Below, piece after piece: positions 1 through 7,866 of a stretch of DNA of 33,217 nt. A program made the translations under genes and the position numbers. Location: NCBI GenBank assembly GCA_020631105.1, contig JAHDHW010000015.1, positions 25,224 to 58,440 on the forward strand, given 5' to 3'. A model generated the notes under the pieces. That model was not told the origin of the DNA, made no database searches, and saw nothing but the letters and a program-made list of their open reading frames with translations. This stretch comes from Saprospiraceae bacterium. GTDB lineage: Bacteria; Bacteroidota; Bacteroidia; Chitinophagales; Saprospiraceae. The stretch's first letter is position 1. Every line of letters begins with the position of its first letter.

Positions 1-410
1 ATATTAAGGGCATCAGAAGCTTTGTTAGATTGAATCTGAAAACTACCTGCACCTTCATTCGCCTCACCATAAAGAGGTGTATTATCGATATAGTTGAATG
101 GCATCTTAAAGTAAAACTGAATATCAGAACCTTCGAATTCCGTATTTAGGTTACATAGCAAGTCAGGCATTAGCGCATCACTCACTCTGCTCGTTCCATC
201 CGATTTAGCTACTAAGTGTACTTGCAATGGAACGTAAGTGATTTCATCTCTTGCATCAGCGATTTGCTGGTGAGCAGCATTTTCTCTGTTTTGAATCAAA
301 CGTTCACGTCCCTCCCACTGTGCTTGATCCGTTGTACCACATCGGTGTTGAGCAAGAGCCGATCCCATACCAATGAACAAACAAAACAGGACAATTGTAT
401 ATCTCTTCAT
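1..410 (-). CDS. Secreted protein, N-terminal fragment, possibly M43-like zinc metalloprotease
   Basis: Reading leftward from ATG at 408-410, an open frame runs off the window edge, giving 136 residues of the N-terminus. The first 20 residues form a signal peptide (MKRYTIVLFCLFIGMGSALA, then QHRCG), so the product is exported. The mature part contains YVPLQVHLVAKSDGTSRVSD followed by a helix and the strand DIQFYF. This resembles the N-terminal half of M43 (pappalysin-like) metalloproteases, which in Bacteroidota are often type IX secretion substrates. The catalytic HExxH and any C-terminal sorting domain would lie beyond the window, so the family call is an inference. A -7 box (460-467) lies 50 bp upstream. 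The gene is truncated only by the window. Confidence 0.72.
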   Translation of the reverse strand, partial: MKRYTIVLFCLFIGMGSALAQHRCGTTDQAQWEGRERLIQNRENAAHQQIADARDEITYVPLQVHLVAKSDGTSRVSDALMPDLLCNLNTEFEGSDIQFYFKMPFNYIDNTPLYGEANEGAGSFQIQSNKASDALN

Positions 411-459
411 GTTAAAATAATTTCTTTTATAAAATTTAGCTTAAAGATTAATGTTGATT

Positions 460-467
460 CAAAGTTA
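460..467 (-). promoter_or_regulatory. Bacteroidota -7 box upstream of the secreted protein gene
   Basis: The minus strand reads TAACTTTG, an exact match to the Bacteroidota sigma-A -7 consensus TAnnTTTG. It would start transcription near 453 and leave a leader of about 43 nt before the ATG at 410. I could not find a well-spaced TTG -33 box. Confidence 0.5.
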
Positions 468-576
468 CAAAAAAAAGCGCCTTATGCGTGTCTGATTTAA
501 GTCAATTAGCTATTCCCAGACATTGAGAATACATAGAAAACAATACCATATTCATACATAGGAATAAAAAAATAAT

Positions 577-584
577 TACTTTTG
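577..584 (+). promoter_or_regulatory. -7 box upstream of malate dehydrogenase gene
   Basis: TACTTTTG matches TAnnTTTG exactly. A start near 591 would give a leader of about 177 nt before mdh, which is long for this group. No clear -33 box is visible. The rest of the 411-767 gap is AT-rich, with no convincing coding frame or RNA gene. Confidence 0.45.
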
Positions 585-767
585 CGACGATTTTAGGGAA
601 ATCGCGTATCAATCCTATGTGATTTGAACTGGTTTTCTTCTAAAAAGTTCTAAATATGAATGTTTTATTCAATAAGTAAGCATTCCGTTTTTTTGAACTT
701 TCAACCTATACAACACAAGCCCTTGAATTACATCTTTTAATTTAATTTCAAACCAGAATATAGTCAA

Positions 768-1703
768 ATGAGTAAAGTAACTGTAGTTGGCGCCGGTAAT
801 GTTGGAGCAACCGTAGCCAATGTTTTAGCACACAAAGATATTGTTAACGAAGTTGTTCTTTTGGATATCCGAGGAGACTTCGCAAAAGGTAAAGCCTTAG
901 ATAGCTGGCAGCAAGCCCCTATCGATTATTACAGTACCAAGTTAACGGGTACAGATAATTATCGGGATACAAAAGGTTCTGACATTGTAGTGATCACTGC
1001 AGGTATTCCTCGTAAGCCAGGAATGAGCAGAGATGACCTAATCTCAACCAATGCTGGTATCGTATCTTCTGTTACGAAGTCCATCCTTAAGTATTCAAAG
1101 AACCCAATTATCATCGTTGTATCTAATCCTTTAGATGTGATGACTTATGCGGCGTTCAAAGCAAGTGGTTTGAAGCCAAACCGAGTATTCGGTATGGCTG
1201 GTATCCTTGATACAGCTCGTTACAGAGCGTTTTTAGCGACGGAGCTTCAAGTATCACCAAAAGAAATCCAGGCAGTTTTAATGGGAGGTCATGGTGACAC
1301 TATGGTACCACTTCCAAGATATACGACTGTTGCAGGTATCCCTGTATTAGAAATGATTGATCGAGACAAGCTTAAAGCAATCGTTGAACGTACGAAGAAA
1401 GGTGGTGGAGAATTAGTGAAGTTAATGGGTACTTCTGCATGGTATGCGCCAGGTGCTGCTGCGGCGCAAATGGTGGAAGCAATCGTAAAAGATGAGAATA
1501 GAATTTTCCCTTGTTGTACTTTCCTTAACGGAGAATATGGCTTAAAGAAAATCTTCCTTGGTGTTCCTGTAAAACTTGGAAAAGAAGGAATCAAAGAAGT
1601 TCTAGAACTTAAATTAAATAAGTCAGAAACTAAATTATTACACAAATCTGCAGATGCAGTTAAAAGTGTAATGAAAACTTTTGACAAAATGAATATCAAG
1701 TAA
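768..1703 (+). CDS. mdh: Malate dehydrogenase (NAD-dependent)
   Basis: Interconverts malate and oxaloacetate with NAD in the TCA cycle, in the cytoplasm. The 311 residues are the normal length for the LDH-like MDH family. The Rossmann motif GAGNVG is at 8-13, with Asp33 at the end of the second strand, which selects NAD over NADP. The substrate loop PRKPGMSRDDL (81-91) supplies Arg82 and Arg88. Arg at position 82, where lactate dehydrogenases have Gln, argues for malate rather than lactate. Asn120, Arg151 and catalytic His175 in GGHGD complete the active site. The gene is monocistronic, with its own promoter-like box and a strong terminator 34 bp after the stop. ATG 768 is the only sensible start, because the Rossmann strand begins at residue 3. 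Confidence 0.97.
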   Translation: MSKVTVVGAGNVGATVANVLAHKDIVNEVVLLDIRGDFAKGKALDSWQQAPIDYYSTKLTGTDNYRDTKGSDIVVITAGIPRKPGMSRDDLISTNAGIVSSVTKSILKYSKNPIIIVVSNPLDVMTYAAFKASGLKPNRVFGMAGILDTARYRAFLATELQVSPKEIQAVLMGGHGDTMVPLPRYTTVAGIPVLEMIDRDKLKAIVERTKKGGGELVKLMGTSAWYAPGAAAAQMVEAIVKDENRIFPCCTFLNGEYGLKKIFLGVPVKLGKEGIKEVLELKLNKSETKLLHKSADAVKSVMKTFDKMNIK

Positions 1704-1737
1704 GCGATCAAGCTAATTGATTTCGAATAATAAGGAA

Positions 1738-1767
1738 GCCCTTTGGTCATTCACCAAAGGGCTTTTT
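1738..1767 (+). terminator. Intrinsic terminator of mdh
   Basis: A perfect 10-bp stem GCCCTTTGGT (1738-1747) pairs with ACCAAAGGGC (1753-1762) across a 5-nt loop and is followed by TTTTT. It sits between convergent mdh and uxuA. On the other strand the hairpin is followed by only a weak T run, so it may serve uxuA less well. Confidence 0.93.
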
Positions 1768-1781
1768 ATATAGATTTATTT

Positions 1782-2960
1782 TTATCCTTGCAGGCTTCGT
1801 CTAATGCCTAATTCCAAGCCTCGTAATTCTGCTAAGCCTCGTAAGCGACCAATTGCCGAATAGCCAGGATTCGTTTTCTTTGTCAAATCATCCAACATCT
1901 TATGCCCATGATCTGGTCGCATCGGAATCGATTCTTCCTGAGTTTGCTGGACTTCGATTAAGGCTTTCATCACTTCATACATATCCACATCTCCTTCCAG
2001 GTGGTCTGCTTCATGGAAATTGCCTAGAGTATCTCTTTTAGTCGCTCTCAGGTGGATAAAATTAATGCGATGCCCAAGATTTCGAACCATTTCGGGTAAA
2101 TCATTATCCGGTCGCACACCAAAAGATCCGGTACAAAAACACAATCCGTTATTAGGTGAATCGACCGCATTAATTATAGCTTGCGCATCCTGTTCTGTAC
2201 TTACCACTCTTGGCAATCCCAACAGCGGAAAAGGAGGATCATCCGGGTGAATCGCCATCTTGACCTTTGCTTCTTCTGCTACCGGAATAATTTCTTGGAG
2301 GAAATAAATTAAATGAGCTTGCAATTGTCGGGCATCAATATTTCGATACGTATCCAAAATAGCCTGAAAGTTATCCAGACTAGCTACGCCTTCTGTTGTT
2401 CCACCAGGTAAACCTGCAATAATATTTTGGGTCGCCTGCTCAATTTCTTTTTTATTCATTTGTGCCATCCGCTGCTTCGCAGCTGCTTGTTCCTGCTCTG
2501 AATAATCGTTTTCGGCACCGGGTCTCTTGAGGATATATAATTCAAAAGCCGCAAAAACAGCTTTTTCAAATCTCAAGGCCGTTGAACCATCAGGCATCCG
2601 ATAATCCAAATCCGTCCTGGTCCAATCAACCACTGGCATAAAGTTATAGGTAATGATTCGGACATCACACTTGCCTAAGTTTCGAATGGATTCCTTATAG
2701 TTTTCAATGTAATCGAGAAAAGCTCCGCTTTGCCTTTTGATATCTTCATGTATTGGAACACTCTCCACTACGGACCATTTGAGACCTGCTGTCTCAATGG
2801 TCCTTTTACGTTTTTCAATCTCTTCTACCGTCCAAACGGCACCATTCGGTATATGATGAAGTGCACTGACTACCCCACTCGCTCCGGCTTGCCGAATATC
2901 TGATAAACTAACCGGATCATCCGGTCCGTACCATCGCCAGGTTTGTTCTAGTTTTTTCAT
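1782..2960 (-). CDS. uxuA: Mannonate dehydratase
   Basis: Removes water from D-mannonate to give 2-keto-3-deoxygluconate (KDG), a step in glucuronate and alginate-type uronate breakdown in the cytoplasm. The 392 residues fit the family (about 350-400). The N-terminus [19 protein letters not shown] is typical of UxuA. Likely metal ligands are spaced as in the xylose-isomerase-like fold: His238 in IHPDDPP, Cys276 in LCFCTGS, His303 in NFIHLR, and Asp350-His351 in MRPDHGH. The gene lies 21 bp downstream of the SDR gene on the same strand, so the two are almost certainly co-transcribed. No hexuronate isomerase (uxaC), KDG kinase or aldolase is present in the window. Confidence 0.95.
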   Translation of the reverse strand: MKKLEQTWRWYGPDDPVSLSDIRQAGASGVVSALHHIPNGAVWTVEEIEKRKRTIETAGLKWSVVESVPIHEDIKRQSGAFLDYIENYKESIRNLGKCDVRIITYNFMPVVDWTRTDLDYRMPDGSTALRFEKAVFAAFELYILKRPGAENDYSEQEQAAAKQRMAQMNKKEIEQATQNIIAGLPGGTTEGVASLDNFQAILDTYRNIDARQLQAHLIYFLQEIIPVAEEAKVKMAIHPDDPPFPLLGLPRVVSTEQDAQAIINAVDSPNNGLCFCTGSFGVRPDNDLPEMVRNLGHRINFIHLRATKRDTLGNFHEADHLEGDVDMYEVMKALIEVQQTQEESIPMRPDHGHKMLDDLTKKTNPGYSAIGRLRGLAELRGLELGIRRSLQG

Positions 2961-2981
2961 ATCTGTCTTTAATTACATATG

Positions 2982-3788
2982 CTACACTCCGGAAAAGGCA
3001 CTAAAGCCACCATCCACGGGTACGATAATACCTGTAACAAAACTAGTAGCATCACTACACAACCAGAGCAAAGTACTGGTCAGTTCTTCTGGTTCGCCAA
3101 ATCGTTTGAATGGCGTTTCATTTACGATAGTTTGCGCTCTTGCCGTCAGGCTTCCATCTTCGTTTTTTAATAGTTTCAGGTTTTGTTCGGCAATAAAAAA
3201 TCCCGGTGCAATGGCATTGACCCGAATGCCTTCACCAAACTTATTCGCCATCTCCACTGCCATCCATTTAGTAAAGTTATCTACTGCCGCTTTGGATGCT
3301 GAGTATCCAACTACTCTGGTTATCGCCTGCTGTGCTGCCATAGAAGAAATATTTACTATACAGCCTTTCTTTTGCTTTGCCATGGCTTTTCCAAAGATCG
3401 TTGTCGGGAGTACGGTTCCTTTTAGATTTAAGTCGGTCACTTTCGTGAAATCTTCCACGGAAAGATCGAAAATACTTTGCTCGGGCAAAATCGTTGCACC
3501 TTTCATATTCCCGCCGGCTGCATTGACCAGAATATCGATCTTCCCCCACTTTTTAAGGACTTTTTTATTTGCTGCTTTGAGTTGTTCAACATCTAATACA
3601 TCAGCAATCAGCGCTAATGCCTTGCCCCCATTCTTTTTAATGGCCTTGACTTTCTTTTCAACCTTGGACTGGGTCCGGCTCAAAATGGCAACCTTGGCGC
3701 CCGCCTTAGCCAATCCATCCGCCATAGCGCCTCCTAACACTCCTGCGCCTCCGGTAACTATTGCAACTTTTCCTTTTAGTTTAAACAT
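2982..3788 (-). CDS. SDR-family D-mannonate oxidoreductase (fructuronate reductase type)
   Basis: This short-chain dehydrogenase of 268 residues probably reduces D-fructuronate to D-mannonate with NAD(P)H, feeding UxuA downstream. The cofactor motif TGGAGVLG is at 12-19, NAAGG at 89-93, catalytic Ser148, and Tyr162-x3-Lys166 (YSASK). The C-terminus carries the usual VDGG. The family cannot fix the substrate alone. The call rests on the tight pairing with uxuA and on overall likeness to the SDR-type reductases (for example Bacillus YjmF) found beside uxuA. This family is unrelated to the long-chain UxuB of E. coli, so I leave the symbol blank. It is the first gene of the operon, and its leader holds the inverted repeat at 3812-3855. 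Confidence 0.85.
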   Translation of the reverse strand: MFKLKGKVAIVTGGAGVLGGAMADGLAKAGAKVAILSRTQSKVEKKVKAIKKNGGKALALIADVLDVEQLKAANKKVLKKWGKIDILVNAAGGNMKGATILPEQSIFDLSVEDFTKVTDLNLKGTVLPTTIFGKAMAKQKKGCIVNISSMAAQQAITRVVGYSASKAAVDNFTKWMAVEMANKFGEGIRVNAIAPGFFIAEQNLKLLKNEDGSLTARAQTIVNETPFKRFGEPEELTSTLLWLCSDATSFVTGIIVPVDGGFSAFSGV

Positions 3789-3811
3789 TGTTTTCTAATT
3801 CATTTTTAATC

Positions 3812-3855
3812 AAAAAATCACTTTTTTGTATCCAATTGGAAAGTAGTGATTTTTT
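3812..3855. promoter_or_regulatory. Long inverted repeat with inner palindrome in the SDR-uxuA leader
   Basis: AAAAAATCACT (3812-3822) pairs perfectly with AGTGATTTTTT (3845-3855). The 22-nt spacer contains the palindrome TCCAATTGGA (3831-3840). It lies 24 bp upstream of the SDR start and about 40 bp before a promoter-like sequence for the opposite gene. In the SDR mRNA it would form a hairpin ending in a T run, resembling an attenuator. As DNA, the inner palindrome could be a repressor operator. Both are inferences from shape and place. Confidence 0.5.
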
Positions 3856-3872
3856 TCAATTTCTACCTAAAA

Positions 3873-3903
3873 TTGGATTTTAAACTATTATCCTTAATAT
3901 TTG
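3873..3903 (+). promoter_or_regulatory. Probable promoter of the redox protein gene
   Basis: TTG at 3873-3875 and AATATTTG at 3896-3903 are separated by 20 bp, which fits the Bacteroidota TTG-N(17-23)-TAnnTTTG pattern with one mismatch in the -7 box. The start would fall near 3910, leaving a leader of about 24 nt. Confidence 0.35.
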
Positions 3904-3933
3904 TTCTTGTTAAGTTAAAAAGGTCATATTTTA

Positions 3934-4479
3934 ATGGAAGATTCTATCGATTTAGAAATTATGAATGCAATGGTGACGAACACCAGGGAAAACCTGATGG
4001 AGCTCACTAATAAGCAGCCAGTTTTTCTCATCTTCTTAAGGCATTTCGGATGTGTGTTCTGTAAGGAAGCTTTGCACGATCTCTCTGATAAAAAAGAAAC
4101 ACTCATCAAGAATGGCATTCGCTTAGTGTTTGTACATATGTCAGATAATGATGTGGCAAATGAGTATTTCAAAAACTATAACATGGAAGGCGTTGCGCAT
4201 ATCAGTGATCCTGGTTGCAACTACTACTCCGCTTTTGGAATAACAAAAGGAACATTCTCGCAATTATATGGCCTTCGTACCTGGATCAGAGGTTTCGGCG
4301 CCAAACGCGCTGGTTTTGAACTGGAGCTCTCCAAAAACTTAGGAGATTCAACGCAAATGCCCGGTATCTTCTCATTGTATCAAGGTAAGATTATCAACAC
4401 TTTTATTCATAAGCGTGCTTCAGATCGTCCCGACTACGGAAGTCTGATCGAAAAGGCTTCTGCCGTTTCGAAAGCATAG
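3934..4479 (+). CDS. Peroxiredoxin-like (AhpC/TSA family, SelL/PRXL2-related) redox protein
   Basis: A cytoplasmic thioredoxin-fold protein of 181 residues with no signal peptide. The strand PVFLIFLRHFGCVFC (29-43) carries Cys40 and Cys43 in a CxxC arrangement where peroxiredoxin-like 2 proteins have their redox site. It continues with a helix, then LVFVHMS and HISDPGCNYYSAFGI, and the family's GFELELSKNLGDSTQMPGIF-type loop leading to the last strand. The probable role is thiol-based peroxide or disulphide reduction, but the natural substrate of this subfamily is not settled. ATG 3934 keeps a short helix ahead of the first strand. It is followed 28 bp later by the VWA gene and may be co-transcribed with it. 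Confidence 0.82.
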   Translation: MEDSIDLEIMNAMVTNTRENLMELTNKQPVFLIFLRHFGCVFCKEALHDLSDKKETLIKNGIRLVFVHMSDNDVANEYFKNYNMEGVAHISDPGCNYYSAFGITKGTFSQLYGLRTWIRGFGAKRAGFELELSKNLGDSTQMPGIFSLYQGKIINTFIHKRASDRPDYGSLIEKASAVSKA

Positions 4480-4507
4480 TTTTCATTCTGATAAAGTATC
4501 TCATTTT

Positions 4508-5608
4508 ATGATTGGTTGGCGATTCGGTGAATTTACGGGAGAAGAAGGAAAATCAGTTTTTGATCAATTGCTCAAATTGTTTCAAGAACTTTTGATCCAT
4601 ACTTCAGGGGATGTCAGTGAAGCTTTGAGTTGGCTGACAGAGATAGATAAAGAGTACAAGATTACCACTGCTGATTATGGAATGGCTGATTTCATCCAGG
4701 ATTTAATCGACAAAGGTTACATCCAAAAACCCGATGAACGTAATCCGAACTTCACTCCTTCAGCGAAAATGGAAATTGCCATGCGCCAAAAAGCGCTCAA
4801 TGATATTTTTGATGAACTAAAAAAATCAAAAAGGGGAAATCATAATACCAAGCAATCTGGGAAAGGAGATGAGCATACTGCCGATTTACGGCCTTATGAA
4901 TTTGGGGATAAACTGGAAAATATATCTGTCTCCGACTCTCTTCGTAATGCACAGATAAATCACGGAATAGACGAATTCAAACTTACTCATGATGACCTTG
5001 AGGTTCGGGAGACCTACTACCAAAGTCAAATGAGCACAGTGCTGATGATTGATATTTCTCACTCCATGATTTTGTATGGAGAAGATCGAATCACGCCGGC
5101 TAAGAAAGTCGCAATGGCACTTTCTGAATTGATTACCACACGTTATCCGAAAGACACGTTAGATATCTTGGTCTTCGGTAACGATGCCTGGCCAATTGAA
5201 ATCAAAGACCTTCCCTACCTGGAAGTGGGGCCTTATCATACCAATACGGTTGCTGGCTTGCAGCTCGCAATGGACTTATTAAGAAAACGTCGTAATCCAA
5301 ATAAGCAAATCTTTATGATCACAGACGGGAAGCCCACCTGTATCAAAAAAGGAAAGAAGTATTATAAAAACTCTTTCGGCTTAGATCGAATGATTGTCAA
5401 TCGTACCCTGAACTTAGCTTCTCGATGTAGAAAGATGAATATTCCGATCACTACCTTTATGATTGCCCGTGATCCTTACCTCATGAAATTCGTAGACACC
5501 TTCACCAAAGCCAATAACGGTAAGGCTTTTTATAGCAGCCTGCAAGGGCTTGGTGAGTTCATTTTTCGCGATTATAAGCAAAATAAAGGACGCCGCTACC
5601 GCCGCTAA
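4508..5608 (+). CDS. VWA (von Willebrand factor A) domain protein
   Basis: 366 residues, cytoplasmic by sequence. An N-terminal helical part (1-150) contains a basic, polar linker (106-122). A VWA domain follows from about 175 to 350. Its metal-ion-dependent adhesion site is intact: Asp182-x-Ser184-x-Ser186 in MIDISHSM, Thr247 in YHTNTVAG, and Asp273 in MITDGKPT. Proteins of this layout usually work with a MoxR- or magnesium-chelatase-like AAA+ ATPase encoded next door, acting as the protein-interaction arm. No such ATPase lies in this window, so the partner must be elsewhere. The C-terminus is strongly basic (KQNKGRRYRR). Confidence 0.88.
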   Translation: MIGWRFGEFTGEEGKSVFDQLLKLFQELLIHTSGDVSEALSWLTEIDKEYKITTADYGMADFIQDLIDKGYIQKPDERNPNFTPSAKMEIAMRQKALNDIFDELKKSKRGNHNTKQSGKGDEHTADLRPYEFGDKLENISVSDSLRNAQINHGIDEFKLTHDDLEVRETYYQSQMSTVLMIDISHSMILYGEDRITPAKKVAMALSELITTRYPKDTLDILVFGNDAWPIEIKDLPYLEVGPYHTNTVAGLQLAMDLLRKRRNPNKQIFMITDGKPTCIKKGKKYYKNSFGLDRMIVNRTLNLASRCRKMNIPITTFMIARDPYLMKFVDTFTKANNGKAFYSSLQGLGEFIFRDYKQNKGRRYRR

Positions 5609-5707
5609 ACTCAACTTTATCATTTCTTTATTAGTTTCCGGCAGAAGTTTTAACAATTTCATCGAAACAAAGCTCGTTTAATTTCGGAAACAAGAAGAAA
5701 TATCCAC

Positions 5708-6643
5708 ATGAGAAATATCGTACTTTTTATTCTAGGGTCGTTCCTCCTCGGAAGTGGGGTCACTAAAGCCAATAATGTCTTATCCGACACTACTCGCTCC
5801 GAAATGGCCATTATGGAAGACACCCTGGGTTACCTTTCTTATCTGATTGTCAATGACTCTTTGGAGGAAAACAGATTTGCAGCTGTTCAAAAATTTATCC
5901 CCACCCTGGTCCAAACACTCAAAAAAGAAAACTCCTTCGATTACGAATTCTCCAGACTAAAGAATATTTCCATCTTATATCCACCTGATAGCACTTTTAG
6001 GATTTTCACCTGGCAATTATATGTCAATGCAGAGGACTATCGATATTACGGTGCCATTCAGATGAATACCAAAGAACTCCAACTTATTCCTTTAATTGAT
6101 CGATCTTTTGACACCGAAGACTTAGAACATAGCACCCTGACTGCCGACAACTGGTATGGTAGTGTTTATTATAATATCAAATCCTTTGACACGCCGGAAG
6201 GCCCAAAGTATCTGTTGTTTGGTTTTGATGGCTATAGTTTCTTTACCAAACGGAAAGTTGCGGAGGTGCTAAGCTTTAAAGATGGTAAAGCCGTATTCGG
6301 CGCTCCCGTGTTTATCTCAGAAGACCCGGGTAATACCTTTTTGCCGAAGAGCAGATTGGTAATGACTTATAGTGCGGAAGCCTCCATCAAATTAAACTTT
6401 GATGATCATCAGAATATTATCATCCATGATCACCTGATCCAGGCAATGTCCAGTATCCCGGGACAAGGTCCTGTCAGCCTACCCGATGGTAGCTACGAAG
6501 GCTACAAACTTCAAAATGGTAAATGGTCCTATGTCAGTAAGATATACGATCATGTTTACGAAAACGAAGAAGCAACCAGAATGGAACCAATCTTCAACAC
6601 AAAAGAAAAGAAAAAGAAAAAAGACTTGTTCGGTAACAAGTAA
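5708..6643 (+). CDS. Exported protein of unknown function
   Basis: I do not recognise a family. The 311 residues start with a signal peptide (MRNIVLFILGSFLLGSGVTKA), so the protein is probably periplasmic or surface-located. The body alternates amphipathic strands rich in Tyr and Phe (for example ISILYPPDSTFRIFTWQLYV and KYLLFGFDGYSFFTKRKVAE), suggesting a mainly beta fold. The tail is very lysine-rich (KEKKKKKDLFGNK). It lies 99 bp after the VWA gene and 46 bp before the esterase, all on the plus strand. The gap before it holds a distant 7-bp inverted repeat (GTTTCCG at 5634, CGGAAAC at 5685). Confidence 0.8.
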   Translation: MRNIVLFILGSFLLGSGVTKANNVLSDTTRSEMAIMEDTLGYLSYLIVNDSLEENRFAAVQKFIPTLVQTLKKENSFDYEFSRLKNISILYPPDSTFRIFTWQLYVNAEDYRYYGAIQMNTKELQLIPLIDRSFDTEDLEHSTLTADNWYGSVYYNIKSFDTPEGPKYLLFGFDGYSFFTKRKVAEVLSFKDGKAVFGAPVFISEDPGNTFLPKSRLVMTYSAEASIKLNFDDHQNIIIHDHLIQAMSSIPGQGPVSLPDGSYEGYKLQNGKWSYVSKIYDHVYENEEATRMEPIFNTKEKKKKKDLFGNK

Positions 6644-6689
6644 AACCTTTTTTTCTGCCCAGTCTACCTTTTAGTATTATCTTGTCAGT

Positions 6690-7340
6690 ATGTACGAATC
6701 ACATTCTACCCGAGTAGAGCGGACCGCACATTACTATACCATAGGTAAACCAGGTCCCCACATAAAAAAGCTATGGATTGTCTGCCATGGCTATGGCCAA
6801 CTGGCAAGTCGAATTATCCAAAAATTCAATGATCTTGATGATGGGCAAACCCTGATCATTGCTCCCGAAGGTTTATCCCGTTTTTATTGGCAAGGTGTAA
6901 CCGGACACGTAGCAGCGTCCTGGATGACAAAGATGGACCGACTGGAAGAAATTGCTGATTATACCCGATACATCAAATCTTTATACGAGTTATATACTGC
7001 ACAAATTGCTGAAGATGCAAAAATCATCCTGTTTGGATTCTCCCAGGGTTGTGCTACACAGTGTCGCTGGGTAATGCGTGAATTTCCTAAGTTCGATCAT
7101 CTTATCCTTTGGGGTGGGCGATTTCCGGAAGATTTAGATTATCGCCCTCATCAACAATACTTTGCGAATAAGGATATCCATTTCTTGTACGGAGATGAAG
7201 ATCAATATATCACCCGAGAGTTTATCGACTGGCAGGAAAACTTCGCCAAAGAGCAATCTTTAGAATATCAAACTACTAAGTTTAAAGGGAAACATGTCAT
7301 TGACAGAGCTGTCCTCAAAGAATTAGCCGAACGGCTATAA
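6690..7340 (+). CDS. Carboxylesterase/phospholipase-type alpha/beta hydrolase
   Basis: A small (216 residues) serine hydrolase without a signal peptide, of the Abhydrolase_2 (phospholipase/carboxylesterase) type. The nucleophile elbow GFSQG places Ser118 at residue 118. Asp169 or Asp171 (FLYGDEDQYI) and His202 (GKHVID) complete a triad in the expected order. An oxyanion-hole stretch VCHGYGQ lies at 31-37. The natural ester substrate cannot be told from sequence. The last six bases overlap the end of the convergent membrane protein gene, so no terminator separates the two. Confidence 0.87.
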   Translation: MYESHSTRVERTAHYYTIGKPGPHIKKLWIVCHGYGQLASRIIQKFNDLDDGQTLIIAPEGLSRFYWQGVTGHVAASWMTKMDRLEEIADYTRYIKSLYELYTAQIAEDAKIILFGFSQGCATQCRWVMREFPKFDHLILWGGRFPEDLDYRPHQQYFANKDIHFLYGDEDQYITREFIDWQENFAKEQSLEYQTTKFKGKHVIDRAVLKELAERL

Positions 7341-7829
7341 GAAGATATCAGGATGCAGCCGGACCAGTAATGCTGCAAAGATCAAAAGTCTGGTCAATAT
7401 ATTTCGATAAAAAATTGACGCTCGCTCGTCCCTGAAATTATAGATAAACAAACCCAGACAAAGTGCAAACAGTACAGCTGCGCTGATCAAAGCAATATTG
7501 ATAAATTGGGTCGCATAAGGCCAACTTTCATAATAACAGACCAAGCCAAGAAAACCAAAAGGAAAAATCAAGCCCACCAGGACAGAAAGTGCTACCTCAC
7601 CTCTTTTGTACTCTTCCACTTTGAACATATACCACGAAAACAATAAATAGAATAGCGAAGCCAAAGCTCCTCCCAAAATTAAAAACTCGGACCCATTATC
7701 ATTCCCTTGATTACGCATGTATAAACCAATGACGATCAAGGCAATCGGAATCAATTCCAAAAGCGCACCTTTACGTCGCCGCGGGCTTTCTGGTACTTCC
7801 TTTTCTTCGAAATCCAGTGGATTATTCAA
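7335..7829 (-). CDS. Multi-pass membrane protein of unknown function
   Basis: A protein of 164 residues with an acidic then basic N-terminus (residues 1-20) and about four to five hydrophobic segments, near 24-40, 47-69, 82-99, 108-130 and a short C-terminal one. No family is recognised. The only plausible start is TTG at 7829. No in-frame ATG exists between the upstream stop at 7857 and the first membrane segment. The gene ends inside the last codons of the convergent esterase. It lies 37 bp downstream of the RNA methyltransferase and may be its operon partner. Confidence 0.7.
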   Translation of the reverse strand: MNNPLDFEEKEVPESPRRRKGALLELIPIALIVIGLYMRNQGNDNGSEFLILGGALASLFYLLFSWYMFKVEEYKRGEVALSVLVGLIFPFGFLGLVCYYESWPYATQFINIALISAAVLFALCLGLFIYNFRDERASIFYRNILTRLLIFAALLVRLHPDIFL

Positions 7830-7866
7830 ATTGATACAGTCTTTAAACTTAAAAAAATTAAGTTGT

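Noticed and set aside
216-500. Plus-strand open frame across the first gene and its promoter
   Set aside because: The minus-strand frame has a clean signal peptide and a -7 box. This one has neither, and its composition is that of a chance frame.
1289-1750. Open frame of 153 codons opposite the end of mdh
   Set aside because: It overlaps the conserved C-terminal half of malate dehydrogenase and starts inside the terminator hairpin.
3106-3798. Open frame of 230 codons opposite the SDR gene
   Set aside because: It is a mirror of a clear SDR coding frame with intact motifs. Its translation lacks any family pattern, and it arises from codon bias on the other strand.
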